Assembly (NCBI GenBank): GCA_963281155.1
Contig: CAUJLY010000003.1
Coordinates: 1,550,001-1,614,000 of the forward strand
Source: Rhabditophanes sp. KR3021
Lineage: Eukaryota > Nematoda > Chromadorea > Rhabditida > Alloionematidae
DNA: 64,000 bases
Reading direction: 5' to 3'
This document shows, one piece after another, positions 12,577 to 25,100 of this stretch. Both the position numbers and the translations under genes were made by a program. Under the pieces are notes generated by a model, which worked only from the letters and a program-made list of their open reading frames with translations, was not told the origin of the DNA and did not search any database. Position 1 is the stretch's first letter. Every line of letters starts with the position of its first letter.

Positions 12577-13339
12577 ATGGAGTCGGATGACGAAACGCCT
12601 CAGCTTTCTGCTGCTTCCTTACAAGCCTTGCAGGAATTTCTAAAAGAACAAATAACAGAAGTGCCACCAGAGAACGAGCCTGTTCCGGAGAACTGGAAGG
12701 TTAGTCTGATACTACTGCATGGTTATAGTCTCATTATACCATATGATGTCTCCTTTGTCAATGATTCTTTGACAGATGCTCTTTTTCATTTTTGGGTTAT
12801 ACTAAAGGGTGTGTTATTATTTTCAGCTAAGTCAATTTTGGTATTCAGATGATACGGCTACGCAGTTGGTTGGAGAGGCTATGGAAGCATTGAAGGGAAT
12901 CAAAAAGCCACGTATTGCTTTAGTCTCTTCCCCTACTCTTATGAGATTTTTTCGCTCACGACCTGAGTTCGAGGCAGGAGCCTTTTCTGTTCATTTGTTT
13001 GAATTTGATCGCCGGTTTGGAGAGCAATTTGGAGACAATTTTTCATTTTACGATTTCAACTCCCCCACAGCCATAGATGACTCTCTGAAGCATACCTTCG
13101 ACTTCATCATTGCCGATCCACCCTACCTAGCCAGCGATGTCTTAACAGCCGTCAGCGAATCGGTAAAATTATTGATGAAAGAGGGAAACTCAAAAATTAT
13201 CCTCTGCACTGGAGCAGTAATGGAAAAGACAGCGTTTGAAACATTACATTTAAAAAGAACATCCTTTGCACCTAAGCATGCAAACAATTTGTCTAACGAT
13301 TTTTGTTGCTTTGCCAATTACATCACCCACCACCTGTAA
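12577..13339 (+). CDS. EEF1AKMT1: eEF1A lysine N-methyltransferase 1 (N6AMT2-like)
   Basis: EEF1AKMT1 methylates a lysine of elongation factor 1A (Lys79 in human) using SAM. Exons 12577-12699 and 12827-13339 join in phase 0 to give 211 residues, against 214 in human. Visible landmarks are the N-terminal LSAASLQALQEFLKEQ helix, the LSQFWYSDDTATQL segment typical of the family, and the catalytic/adenine-binding motif IADPPYL (DPPY). The C-terminal strands around ILCTGAVME and CCFANYI also fit. The start codon is the first ATG after the divergent promoter. The adjoining Roquin gene starts 535 bp downstream on the same strand. The window also holds EEF2KMT, a second elongation-factor methyltransferase, about 20 kb away. 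Confidence 0.9.
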
Positions 13340-13874
13340 TTAGGTATAAAAGGATGTTTGGTAGTAGATGATGGGGTCGTCGGGTTGTAAGTATTGATAG
13401 AATATTTTATACTTTGATGATTATGGTTAATGGTATAGTAGAGTGTTTTATTTGTTTTAATCCATATTGGAAGAAGATGATGTTAATGATGGTAGCATCC
13501 TATTTTTTGTTTGTTATTGTTTAGTGGTAATAATATATCATCTTGTTACACCTTTTCTACTAATATTTTATTATTATGCTTGATTTATTGTATCAAACAA
13601 TAATATATACAAATTGTTCGTTGATGATGCAACAAAAACAACAATTTTAAATATCATCATTTTCTACATTTGTCTTGACTCATCATTTGAAATTGATTTG
13701 ATATCTTGATGCTTGACATATATCATTTATTTATACGTGTTTTATTTCTGATAACTACCACCATAAATTTACATCCACATATCATTTTTGCTTCCTCTTT
13801 TTAGTCTTGAAAAGCGCGACCGCACACTTTCATCTATTGTATCATTTCAGGCGGCTTAACATTATATCAATGTA
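13340..13874. other. Intergenic spacer
   Basis: AT-rich spacer between EEF1AKMT1 and Roquin. ATTTCAG at 13844-13850, 24 nt before the Roquin start, looks like a 3' splice site for a 5'-UTR intron or a spliced leader. Nothing else recognised. Confidence 0.45.
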
Positions 13875-16800
13875 ATGGCCAAGCCGGTTTCCTCCTCAAA
13901 CAATAATACATGGGCAGAAGTTCTATGCTGCAACCAATGTTCAGAATTATTTTCAATTCGTAATCCACCTGTCAATTTATTGTGTACATGCTCGCGGTCA
14001 AGTTATGGCGGTAACTTTATATGATGAGTTTGTGTAATCGTAATAATTACAAATTTAGGCAATATTATCTGTAAAAACTGTTTACACCAATTTGTTGAAG
14101 GCAGTGAGAGTAGTGTAGTGTGTGATTGTTATTTGACATCACCTGCACACAAGCAAAATGCACTTACCTATCCTATCAACCATGTCTTGTTAAAAATCTT
14201 TCGAGACCCCGAAGCTGATTTAACTGTCAAGTTAAATGAAAGTGAAGAATTTGGGAAAGAAAGGAACAGAGTGGACGAGGTGTTAGTTGAAATGGCTTTG
14301 CAGCTCAAGAAAATTGAATGCGAAAAAGGTGGTGCCATTTGGTCTGAGACTTTGTCTACTCAAATACAAAAAAAGGTGATTCGATTAATTTCGTGTCAAT
14401 TGATGGAACAGGAAGGTCGTTTCAATTTGTTGCGACATATCAAGGGCTTGGTTGAAAGGATAATTATGGAGTTTTCGACCAAGTTGCAGAACTCGCATAC
14501 AATTTCAAATCAACTTTGGACGTCGGTTAGACAAAGGGGATGCCAGTTTTTAGGACCATCTGTAAGTTTCTTTCACTTTGAATGTATTACTTAATCCTAT
14601 TTGTATAGATGCAAGATGATATCCTAAAACTAGTATGCCTTGCTCTTGAAAAGGGAGCGGAAATATCGCGCAAGAATTTGGTTATGTATGTAGTGCAAAT
14701 GCTTTCGGCAGACTATCCTCAAATATCCAAGACTTCTGTAGGCCATGTGGTTCAGTTGTTATACAGAGCAAGTTGCTTTACTGTTATCAAAAGAGATGGT
14801 GAAAGTTCGCTTATGAGACTAAAGGAAGAGTTCCGTAATTATCCAGGTTTGAGAGCTGAACATGATACTCAAGTGGTTCAAATTGCTTTGGAGGCCAAGA
14901 TTCGCATCTCACCAGATCAATGGAGTTCTCTATTGTATGGTGATCAGGACCATAAGAGTCATATTCAGTCTATCATTGATAGATTACTTTCTCCAATGTC
15001 CTTCAGTGATGCTGTTAATGAATTAATAGATCTAAATTCAAAGAATGACGACTTATTGAATCTAAAAGGCTTGTTGCCTTTCTTTGATATTATTAAAGAA
15101 ATTAATATCACAAACAAAGAACAATGTGCATGGCCTAAACTGGTTCAATTCATCCAAGCAGGAGGTGAAATTCTCAAAGGTATTTATTATAATTAAAAGC
15201 GGGAATCCAAATATTTATTTAAGCAAGAAAACAACAAATTATTAAATTGCTCATCACTAGTCACCTTGAATTTAAACATATTTTTGGTCGGAATGTCAGC
15301 TACCGCATATGCATTCACAGAATTAACCTCTGGTATGGAGCATTTACCATGATCACAATTGGTGTTCTAATGCTTAAATTTTTCCACTAAGATAAACTCA
15401 AGATTCTCAGCTAACTCTTTAGTTGGGGCAGGAACTTTGAGATGGATGGTTTTCGATCTTGTCTATTCTTGACTCTTTTCTGTCGAACAAGTCACCATTT
15501 TTAGAACACGATTGAACACTCCGAAGTGATGATAGTTATGTCACCCACTTTAGACTCCCTTTTATAGTATTTTCCTTTCTTGAGCATTGCGTAGTTGTTA
15601 AAATATAATCTGCGTTTCTTGGATCAGTCAGAAAATATACGTAGGCATTGTACTCATCAGATGTAGTTCTCCAGCCAAGCCAAATTTTGCCCAATTATTA
15701 AGACACATTGAAAGTGTGATTGCGTTTTGCTTGAGCAATGCATCATTCTTTACAGAAACGTAACTGAATGTGAACAGTTAATGAGCAATGAAAATAGTTT
15801 TCATAAAATGTGCATTTTTATAAACAAAATAATATATATTCTTATTCTTGAAGGTTACTCTCAGTTTAAGAAATTGCAGAAGGAAAAGCTCTTGACTAGA
15901 AAAAATAGTGATTCAAGTCAACGTGGAAATGGTTCGAAATCATTCTACAAGACTCGTCTATGCAGAGAAGTATTCAACGGTTTTCCTTGTTCTAAAGGAG
16001 AAAAATGTACATTTGCACATTCCCAAAATGAGCTTAGAAATGGTAACAATAGTATGATTAAGGATCCCGTAACCAAATTCATAGGCAACAATTATCAACC
16101 TAATTCGAATGATAATCAAATCATGGGAGGGCAGAGAAGATTCACCATTCCACAAATTCCTGCCCCACTTGTCATCAACCAACAGCAAGGTATTCAAATG
16201 ATGCCATATTATGCGCAGCAACAAATGCCACCTGGAGATAGATGTCTACCTCCTAGTCCTTTTCCCTTCGTCCCTCAGTCTCCAAATATGATGATGGAAA
16301 TTCAAAGACCTGGTCCAAGTTTTTACTTCCCTTCTCAGCCACCTACACCTGTTCCTAACCATCCACCAAATACGCCGGCGTTTTTTGATGGAGTTTCTGG
16401 GTCTATTTCATACGTATCTACGCCTGTATTCCAACACTACTACCCTCCTATAACACCAACCTTCGCCAGGCAATATGAGAGCAATCCTTTTGATGAAGGT
16501 ATGCGAAAAGAAGACAAACCTAAACCTCATCCCCTTAATTTACATGGACGTAAAGACAAAAATGGGAAAAGAATGTATCAAACAAACGATGCCTTCAAAA
16601 AGATGTCCATAGCCGAAGAAGAAGAACAGCAACACCATGTTTCCAGATTAGTAGCTGAATCATTGTTCCGCGACAACTCTGACATCCATGAGCAACAGCA
16701 ATCTCAGTACTACGAATACAATCCAAATTCCAATGGAATGGGAGTGAATTATGCTAATTTGCCCGGAACTCCTCTCCAATCGCCAATGAACATTGGAATG

Positions 16801-16923
16801 TATAATAATATGGGTGGAATTATCACGTATCCAGATCGCTTCCATTATCCTAACCCCCAATATTCAATGCCTAAAACACCGACTAGCAAACGGTTGGCCT
16901 ATATTTGGGAAACCTCTAAATAG
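13875..16923 (+). CDS. RC3H1: Roquin-type RNA-binding RING protein
   Basis: Roquin binds stem-loops in mRNA 3'UTRs and promotes their decay; C. elegans RLE-1 belongs to the family. Exons 13875-14010, 14059-14561, 14609-15179 and 15854-16923 give 759 residues. An N-terminal Cys-rich RING-like module (CCNQC, CTCS, CKNC, CDC) is followed by a helical part and the ROQ domain. The ROQ domain has [20 protein letters not shown], nearly the vertebrate sequence, and [14 protein letters not shown]. After the large third intron comes a CX8CX5CX3H finger ([20 protein letters not shown]), then a Pro/Gln-rich tail of low complexity, presumably the deadenylase-recruiting region. An AG acceptor lies 24 nt before the ATG. 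The 674-nt intron 15180-15853 is far longer than the others and contains antisense coding debris. Confidence 0.93.
15190..15800 (-). pseudogene. Decayed antisense gene fragment inside Roquin intron 3
   Basis: The minus strand of this intron reads as protein in pieces that change frame and meet stops. One piece near 15545-15700 reads [20 protein letters not shown]. One near 15440-15545 contains [17 protein letters not shown]. One near 15197-15362 reads [19 protein letters not shown] and continues. Composition is more exon-like than in short introns. I do not recognise the protein; paired cysteines may point to a secreted type. It is most simply a dead gene captured in the intron. Confidence 0.45.
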
Positions 16924-17497
16924 TATGCATGTCGGGGATTTCATATCAAACACTTCAATTCCGAGATTTTATAAATCAAACTAAATGTAATGTCCCGAAA
17001 AAGTTACATCCTTAGCATAATTAGTTAATATATAACTTATAGCTGGCTTCTGATTATGTCGGATACGCCCATGACTAAGTCATGTTCCTTCCCTTGTATC
17101 TACATTCCATTGACGTTGTCTTAAAACGACTTTATATGTAGCATGTTATTTGATAACCTAATAAAGTTAGTCCTCTATACCTTGTCCAACAGATTAAAAA
17201 CTGGTAGACTACAAAAGACAAGAAATTCCCTTCCTTATATCACTATTGAACTAATTGTCCAAAATCACTTTATACCAAAATATTATCTTTTATATTTATA
17301 TGTTATACGTATTTTAAAATTTCTATTTCCCTACCGATATATACACTTTTGGCTTCCTTTTTAATAAGAGAATTTCGCATTATTAAATAAAAATCATGTT
17401 TATTATTGCTTACATTTTTGAGATTAATATGTTTGTTCGTATACTAGTATTTGTTGAAAAAATCTGAATTAGCTAATAAATATTTATGTAATCAGAA
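16924..17497. other. Intergenic spacer
   Basis: Roquin 3' region and the short upstream region of STRAD. AT-rich, no stable coding frame. An AG (17494-17495) lies 2 nt before the STRAD start. Confidence 0.45.
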
Positions 17498-19796
17498 ATG
17501 CAGGTCCAAGAATACCAAAGAGTTCCAATTATTCCCCTCGAACGAAAACTACGTCGTTTAGAAGGTAAATTCGGGACGATCGAACATGTTTTCCTACAAA
17601 AAACCAAATCAACTTATATAAAGAAGGAACTAGAAGAATTTATATTCAATCTAAATTCAGATCTCATCCTCCTTCCATCCTTAATCAAAGCTGATGAACC
17701 AACAATATTACAAATTCATTATGACACCATACCGAATTGTGCATGTATCAGTTCAGTAATTGAGAGAAACTATCCTTTTGGATTGCCTGAAAAGGCTATT
17801 GCTTATATTGCCAATCAACTACTTTGCGCTTTGGAATATTTAGAACAGAAAAGGATTGTTCATAGGCAATTTTATTGGGATCGGGTATAAAATTATTAAA
17901 AACCTATCAATGCATAAATTAGAAGGCAATACAATTAGAAGATCGATGTAGCTTGTGAAGTGATTGATTTGAGTGACAATAGAAAGATGCTTAAGCCACA
18001 TGACTTCGTTAGATTGTTCGCTAGCATATATATTAGTCAATACTTTTGGCTTCTTAAATATGATGATATGCTTGAATCCGACAGCTTCGTTAATACGCAA
18101 GTTGGAAGATATAAGGCAACGATTTTCTTCTTCAACCAAATGTCATTGTGTCTTTTGAATTAGGAGGGACATTAATTCATTTTGCTTGCGATGCTTACGT
18201 ATCCTAGATCTTTCATACCACTACTAACACTCGCATATACAATCTTCCTAACAAATTCTTCAAACGAAAGGGACTTGTAATCAAGACCTTCTTCAATATC
18301 CAAGAATACATAAACAGACTGGTCATCTTCTTTAACGGATGTACGAAGCTTTGCAACTCTCAATTCAGCCATTAGATTATTCCAAAGTTCGACATTCTTG
18401 TAAGACCTGTCCTTTATGTATATTTCAGCACACAGATGTTTCAATTCGTGGCAGTCTCGGCTCTTATAATGTCATCTTATTTCAGCTTCATCGAAAAACC
18501 TCCAACTACATTCTGAGCATTTGAAAGAACTTTCATCATGATTAGGAGCTAATTTTGTAGATTTAATCTTTTCTACTTCATATACACAATGGCTTGAAAG
18601 TAGTTCTCGATAAGTAATGTCTGTACTATACTTAAGAATAAGACCCATGTGACGACGAGTAGTATCTCTGTTGCTACGGCGTTCGCCTTCAACTACTCTG
18701 GCTATTCTGAAAGAATGGATGGATTTTCTTCTCCCAACATTGAAACCCCATAATCAGAATGAAGCACATCAAAGGTTGCGATACTTTGGAAGAATTGATT
18801 GTTAAAGCTCTACCATCAAAGTATCTAAATAATCGTGATATTCTTGAACAAGATTATTATATTTCTGTACAGTTGTGACAATTGCTGACTGATCACCATC
18901 ACTTCATCTAAAATTTGATTATAACTGAGATTGTTTTCATTAAACTACCTTCTCCATCTTCCTGATTACTTGATATGTCTCCCAATGGACTTGTAGCTTT
19001 GTCAATATTTGCAAACTTTCTCGCACTTTCGCTGAGATGCTTTCTTTTAGTGGCATTTCTAACGAATCAAATGCTATTAAAGATGCTTCAAATAAGAATC
19101 ACTTTTTCAGACATCTAGGCTAATTTTCAAAAACTTTAATTTACACTATATACAAAATACATACATTAAATGTAGGTAGTATTTATACTAATTTTTGCTA
19201 CATTCCAGAAGTGTCAAGTGCAGTAATGTTTTTGTAGATACAAATGGAGATGTTAAATTGGGAGGTCTTCATACGGCGATTCATTTAGATAAAAAGAAGT
19301 TTTGGATTAGAACTAGCAATAATGTAAACGAGTTTGATGCAGATATACTTAAGGATTCGTTATTTTGGCTAGCTCCAGAAGTTTTGAAACAAGATTTGGT
19401 TGGATATAATACGAAAAGTGACGTTTATAGTTATGGCATTGTGATTGTGGAAGCAGCTAACGGTGAGACTTATAATTTCTTTTCTTTAAGTTAGTTGTTT
19501 TAGGGTTTGCTCCTTTCTCCGACATGGAGAAACTTGAAATGTTGTATGAAAAGTTACAAGGCACTACGCCGAAACTTCTTGATTCTCGTACAATTAGTGA
19601 AGAAGAAAACTTTGATTCTCATAGGAACAAAAAGTTCAGTGATGAATTCCATGAATTAGTTCCCTTGATTTTGGATTGCAATCAGGATACGAGACTCACT
19701 TTGAATGACTTGAGAGTTCATCCTTTTATCATTAAACATAATATTAATCAAAAACAATCTTTAACAGATTTATTACCGCTTTTGACAATTGCTTAA
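17498..19796 (+). CDS. STRAD: STRAD-like pseudokinase (LKB1 adaptor)
   Basis: STRAD is the pseudokinase that, with MO25, activates the LKB1 kinase. Exons are 17498-17865, 19209-19462 and 19504-19796, giving 304 residues. The N-lobe has a degenerate Gly loop (LEGKFGTIEHV). The joined catalytic-loop region reads IVHRSVKCSN, where active kinases have HRD, and the DFG position is LGGL; both match the STRAD pattern (VHRSVKASH, LSGL in human). LAPEVLKQDLVGYNTKSDVY and ANGFAPFSDM are also clear STRAD signatures. The 1343-nt intron starts with GC (AG|GCAATT) and ends in CCAG; an in-frame alternative is not available because the read-through frame stops within 30 nt. That intron holds plus- and minus-strand coding debris. 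Shorter than human STRAD (about 400-430), mainly at the termini. Confidence 0.85.
17930..18163 (+). pseudogene. Coding-like fragment within STRAD intron 1
   Basis: Plus-strand open stretch (DVACEVIDLSDNRKMLKPHD and onward to TAG 18163) with exon-like composition but no start codon and no clear splice sites. It may be an old duplicated exon or unrelated debris. It has no family I recognise and does not resemble the neighbouring STRAD exon. Confidence 0.3.
18172..19080 (-). pseudogene. Decayed antisense zinc-finger-like gene inside STRAD intron 1
   Basis: Minus-strand coding-like sequence. A 3' open frame (18172-18444) is preceded by an in-frame TGA at 18472-18474. Upstream the same frame gives FKCSECSWRFF, a C2H2-type half-finger, with the histidine part directly across the stop. 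A further piece (MGLILKYSTDITYRELL, near 18590-18700) continues upstream, after which frames break. The stop inside the finger and the frame changes argue for a pseudogene. The source gene is not identified; it does not match ZNF622, the other zinc-finger gene here. Confidence 0.45.
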
Positions 19797-20586
19797 ATGA
19801 ATAAAATTTATTGCATGTGTTGTAACAATTTAGAGATAATGTGTGTATTTTCAAAATATTTGCTGTAGACAAATTTAAATTCTATTACACATATCATTTT
19901 AAATGATCAGAATAAACTTATTCTCAAGCCAACTAATTTAAGTTTACTATTTTGTGATAGTTTATTGTGTGTTTAAAATTGTAATTCTGTTTGAGAAAAT
20001 AAAAAATTAATTCAACTTCTCAAAACAATTGAGTAAAAACATTTAAAATAATATTTTGTTGCACGAACAATTTCGGGCTGAAGCTTCTAATTATAGGACA
20101 TTACTTAGAAATATTAATAAAAGCAATCGTCTAAGTATAATTACAGCTATTATGAATGATAAAAGTAATTCTGACTAATTTAAGTATGGAATGGTTCAAA
20201 TTGATGAAGGTTATTACTTCATGTAAATTATTATAATTTTACTGGATTTCTATTAAAAATCTCTTCAATAGAAACCTTTAACATTGCAAAATTTTATATA
20301 AACTAACTAATAAATTAATAAATTGCAAGCAAAAGTAAACACAAATTGATAGATTGTAATCCAAAAAGAGTGATGATTTTATAAGAACACATATGCTGTC
20401 GTACTATTTACTTGCTTAACACACACCATATCTAATCTAAATAGCGTCAGAGATGGTCTAAACTATAAAGAGCATAAAAATGCCACGTAAGAACACACTT
20501 TGAACTAGAACATCATTTTCAAAGACATACTTTTGCAATTTGTATATCTGTTATAAGATTATATTCCTTGCATTCCAAAACTAAGT
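19797..20586. other. Intergenic spacer
   Basis: About 790 bases of AT-rich DNA between STRAD and the F-box gene. No coding frame, RNA gene or repeat recognised. Confidence 0.5.
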
Positions 20587-21567
20587 ATGGTTCCTGATAT
20601 CAGCATACTTCCAGTAGAAATGGTTGCCAAAATTTTGGCCAATGTTCCTCATTCATATAGGACAAATTTGGATCTAGTCAACAAAAGATTTAGAGCCATT
20701 ACTTGTAATTTTGAGGATAAAATGGATCACAAATGCTTTAAATCAATGGAAATTACTGTTGACTATGTTGTTCACGAAATAAGAGTTACTCTGAAAGATG
20801 TAGATAAAAATGTAGAGAAGAATATCATCGTAAAGTCTACTTATTTTGTTTTTTTATATTAATATTTTCAGTTTAAACACATTGGATATTTTTTTAAGAT
20901 GATTGATAAAATTACATTCCTTGAAAGAGGTTCAATGATAACTATCAATTTTACCCACGAATCACTTATCACCGATAAACTAAGAATGAAATTGCAAAAG
21001 CTCAACCGTGTTGGCAAAATTGTTTTCAATTACAACGGTTCAAATTACAGAAATTTAAAAATATGGGAAAACAAATGGGTAAATACTGTAAATGAATTCA
21101 GTATTTCAACTAGCAAAGCTTTTAATTCAGTAGCAAATTACGAAAATCAAAAAGATTACAAGAACCACAGCTTCAATATATTTACTTTTAAGACTTCTGC
21201 AGATGCAAGAAATTTTAGGCTAATTCATTGGGAAAAATTCTTTCAAACCAATAGTTTCAGTAGATTGTGTTTTGAGGCAAATCAAAAGATTACGGGAAAG
21301 AAATTGTATCAATTTATCATTTTTATTATAAAACAAATGGATGCTGGGAAATTGGAATGGTTTTCTTTGGCTTTCGATGCTGAAAATTATGACGCAGATG
21401 CGTTTGATGATTTCAATCAACTATTCAGAGATATGGGCTATACGACTCGTGCAACTGCAAGAAATGAAGAAGTGGATATTACAACAAAATATTTCTTAAC
21501 ACATCCAACCGGAATAAATGCTGAAACAGATCGTTTTCGTATCAAGTTTAAAAAGATCATTAAGTAA
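20587..21567 (+). CDS. F-box protein, substrate unknown
   Basis: Two exons (20587-20829, 20872-21567; 42-nt GT-AG intron, phase 0) encode 312 residues. The N-terminus is an F-box: ILPVEMVAKILANVPHSYRT then LDLVNKRFRAIT, matching the LPxE...I...L...DL..V...W pattern. The remainder lacks WD40, LRR or Kelch repeats; it is a lysine- and aromatic-rich domain with paired motifs such as RKLI-type helices, reminiscent of the substrate domains in large invertebrate F-box families. F-box proteins hold substrates for SCF ligases through SKP1, which is also encoded in this window near 55.6-56.2 kb. No closer identification is possible. Confidence 0.7.
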
Positions 21568-21682
21568 ATTCACTACCAATTATGTATTACGTGCCAAATT
21601 AAAATTTGTTAGCTTTGTTTAATAAAAATTGAATAGTTTATTTGTTATTAAAGATTTAAGAGAAAAACATTTAAATTAATAA

Positions 21683-21955
21683 TTAACCAGCAATTTTGGT
21701 TTCTCCCGTATTGCCATCCGTAACAATAATGCCTTCAATTTCAGGTTGCTTAACTTCTTCATTATCTTTAAATTGCGAATGAGCAAATGAAGCAGCATGA
21801 GCTTTTTTCTTTTGATTTCCAATAACACAAGCCAAAAACAGGCCTATTAATATAATCACCAACAAAACAATAGGTCCATAACATTTGAAGCTACTAATTT
21901 GTTGTAATAAAACTTTGGATGATTCAGCAGGAGAAATAGTTGTAGTTGTAGACAT
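21683..21955 (-). CDS. Small single-pass membrane protein
   Basis: A 90-residue intronless frame from ATG 21955. A Thr/Ser-rich 27-residue N-terminus is followed by one strongly hydrophobic helix (GPIVLLVIILIGLFLACVIG, about residues 27-46), a basic stop-transfer (NQKKK) and a polar tail. It has no signal peptide. The charge pattern predicts the N-terminus outside and the tail in the cytosol. It overlaps no other gene and its codon use looks normal, which supports a real gene, but I recognise no family. Confidence 0.55.
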   Translation of the reverse strand: MSTTTTISPAESSKVLLQQISSFKCYGPIVLLVIILIGLFLACVIGNQKKKAHAASFAHSQFKDNEEVKQPEIEGIIVTDGNTGETKIAG

Positions 21956-22169
21956 TATAATATGAATGAAATTTTAGTTACTTGTCGCACCAATTAAATA
22001 CTACTCTAAATTGATTAATGATTAATAGACATACACATATACCAAGTCCTGCGATCTTTTAATATTATAGATGTTTTATTATTATTATAGATACAATGTA
22101 TTTGGTGCTGATATAAACAAAAGCTCTAAGAATACAAGTTCCAAAGGGGGAGCTTAAAAACCTGTCTTT

Positions 22170-25100
22170 TTAAAAATCTGTTAATAAGCAAGGCTTGTCA
22201 GTGGTCGTTGATGGAGATACCCATTTACCTTCTTCACTTAACTTTTCATGGGAATGCAGGTCTGTACGACGGTCGGGAAGAATTGGATTTTCACATTTAA
22301 TTGACATTAAGGAAGAATTTTTACGCAATCTCACATCATTGGATTGAGAATGTTTTTTGTAACCTGATGAAGTTGAGTTGTTCAAGTGATTGGAATTGTT
22401 CAAATCATTTGAACTAATATCTGAGCTGTTGCAAGTAATATTTGCCGGGTGCTCAACACTTTCATCGTGTAATAAATTAGTTTTGGAAGTTCTTGCAGGA
22501 GAATACTTTTGCAAGGAACTTTTAATTCTCGTATTGTAAGCTTTCATCGTCATACTCCCTCCAAATCCAATAAACGAAGTGACAGTAGATGGGTGTCTTT
22601 CCACAACAGTAGGTTGCATTGTCAGGGTAGCATCCGAAGGAATCATAGTTTCCGTAATTGCCCCAAACTTGTTTTTGATCTCACCTCTCAACTCATAATA
22701 ACTTTCAACCAGTGATTGATGAAAGACAATTTCTACTTGCTTGGTTCTACCGGAATGTACATACAAACTGTACTCCAAGATGACGATTAATCTTTTCAAC
22801 AAATACTTTAGCTCATCCGTCTTTTTCCTCTCTTCTTCATCGCAAATTTCAAAACACGCTTGTGTGCAGAAGACCATATAGTTTTTTACACCTCCCATTA
22901 CAAAAGGCTGAACGACACCTAAAACAAATAAACAATAAATTTCAATTTGGTGAATCAAAAAAACTTGCCTCTTATGTGACCACTCAATGTGCTGACAGCT
23001 TCATTCGAATTAGTAAAAACTTTCTCCGCTGACTCATGTAATTCACTATTCATACGTTCAATTCTTAAAATAGCTTCATCTAAGGGACTACTAGCAACAG
23101 GCATATGGTTAACTTTAACTTTCGAGAAGGCTATCAGGTTTGGTAGTTGGTCGTATGTTTCGACAACATATTTAATTACCCACATCTTGGTGAAATCACT
23201 ACTCTCGAGAGTCGTCCATTTGGTATTTAATCTTTCTTCTCCTTTGCAATACTCAAACTTGTGTACATCGTTAAATCTATAGTACCACTTGATGTTGTGG
23301 TGGATTTTGTCGTTGTCTAGAATTTTTCGGCTGGTCGGAATTGCTTTAACTGGTATTATTTGAACATGCTTTCCATTGGAAACCAATAAGTCATCCATTT
23401 TTTCCATCGTATTAATTATGGTAAATGGGCCATAAGAGTTTTGAAGCTTCGACTGAAAGTCTCCCCTCTTCTGAATGTCACGGAAGATAAAGGAACAATT
23501 GTTCAGGTGGGTAGCGAAACCTTTGCCATAGAAACGAACAAGGTAATATGAGTTTTCCATTCGAGCAGGTGCATTAATCTTATTGTACAAATCACTTAAC
23601 CTGTTGTGATGAATTGATAAGCTTTTGTAATCGAACAAAATAGATTCATACACAGGTGTAAGTTCTTTCAAAATCTCAATAGCTCGTTCCCACAAATCGA
23701 AACTTAGCAAATCTGCAATCTCCGAATACAACAATACTTTTAGCTGCAAATGTGTGTTACTATTTCGGTTTAAGTTGTTACTAGCCAACGTTTCTGGTAA
23801 CAACTCATCTGACCAGTTCAGTAATTCTGCATGCTTTAACAGAGTCAGAGCTGCCTCTACCTTGTTGTTGCAGGACATGTTCATGTCGTATAATTTGTAA
23901 ATATATCTGACATACAAATCATACTGTTTAATTGAATTCAAAAAGCGAATTAACTTGATTATTTCAATCATACAATTTTCAACACAATCAGAGCTGTTAG
24001 CGATTGTTTTGTATTGCAACACTAGAATTAACATACTATCAAGTTTTTCAAAAAACATTTGACCTCCAAATTTGTAAAAGTTGTAATCGTTTGACCCGAA
24101 TTTATGTAAATTCTTAATGAATTCTTGACGGAATGTCTCACTGTCAGGAATAAATTCAATCATCTCATCTAATTGTCTAAGCAACTCTGATTCTACCCTT
24201 TCAAGGCTTTCTTTCTTGTCTTTTAGCAAATAATTTGAAATTAACATATCCACAAAAATACAAGCCATGGCTTCTCTAATAACAGAATCCTCGATGAAAG
24301 TCACCTTCAGAAAAGACTTGATAATATCGGGACAAAAAGATTGTTTTTTATCATTCTCAATTTTATTGTTTCCCATTTCAAACCAAAGCGAACGTATGCC
24401 GATAGCGACAATCCTGATAATCTCCCTTTCATTATCATCCATAACATTCCAAGTCCGTGAACCTGAAACAAATAAATTAAGACTTTGTGCATTTGAAATG
24501 TTGTGCTCTGCAAACCCGAAAAGTATATTCTAAAACGTTAGCTCCATGTTTGTAATTTTTAATAAAATCCTACCTTCAACACAAAGGACCACTAAATGTT
24601 CAAAGAAGCTTTTGTACATTTCATGTGATAAAGCATCCTCACGATTGAAGTAGTGAGTTAAAATTTGTTTGATAAAGAGAAAAATCTTGGCAGTCACATT
24701 TCTTTGAATTGCCCCCATTTGAGCCCATTCGACTGGATAACATTTAGTCGATATTAATTCGGACAAAAGATTTCCTAGTTCATTTATCATATCAATAGTG
24801 TCCATGGCACATTCATGTTCTTCGACGTAGATTAAGAAAGTTTGTGCTGAAAATATATCCAGTATACTATATAATGTTGTGACGCAATCTCGCAAACACT
24901 TTTCATTTGCTTTGGTCCCAATTAAATGCACTATTACTCTATTAAGAGGTCTTAATACTTTAAAAGCGATCGCCATGAAGTCTTCCCTTGTGCCAGGTTT
25001 AGTCAAATCAGTAACTGATGAAAATGGAAACAGATACTCAACTATATTACACAAAATTGGACAGGCTTGTTTGATGAAATCCAAAGTCATTTCATTATCA

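Noticed and set aside
24475..24540. Extra exon between DOCK exons 5 and 6
   Set aside because: Any exon here breaks phase or needs a 21-nt intron; joining 24574 directly to 24462 keeps frame and DOCK homology.
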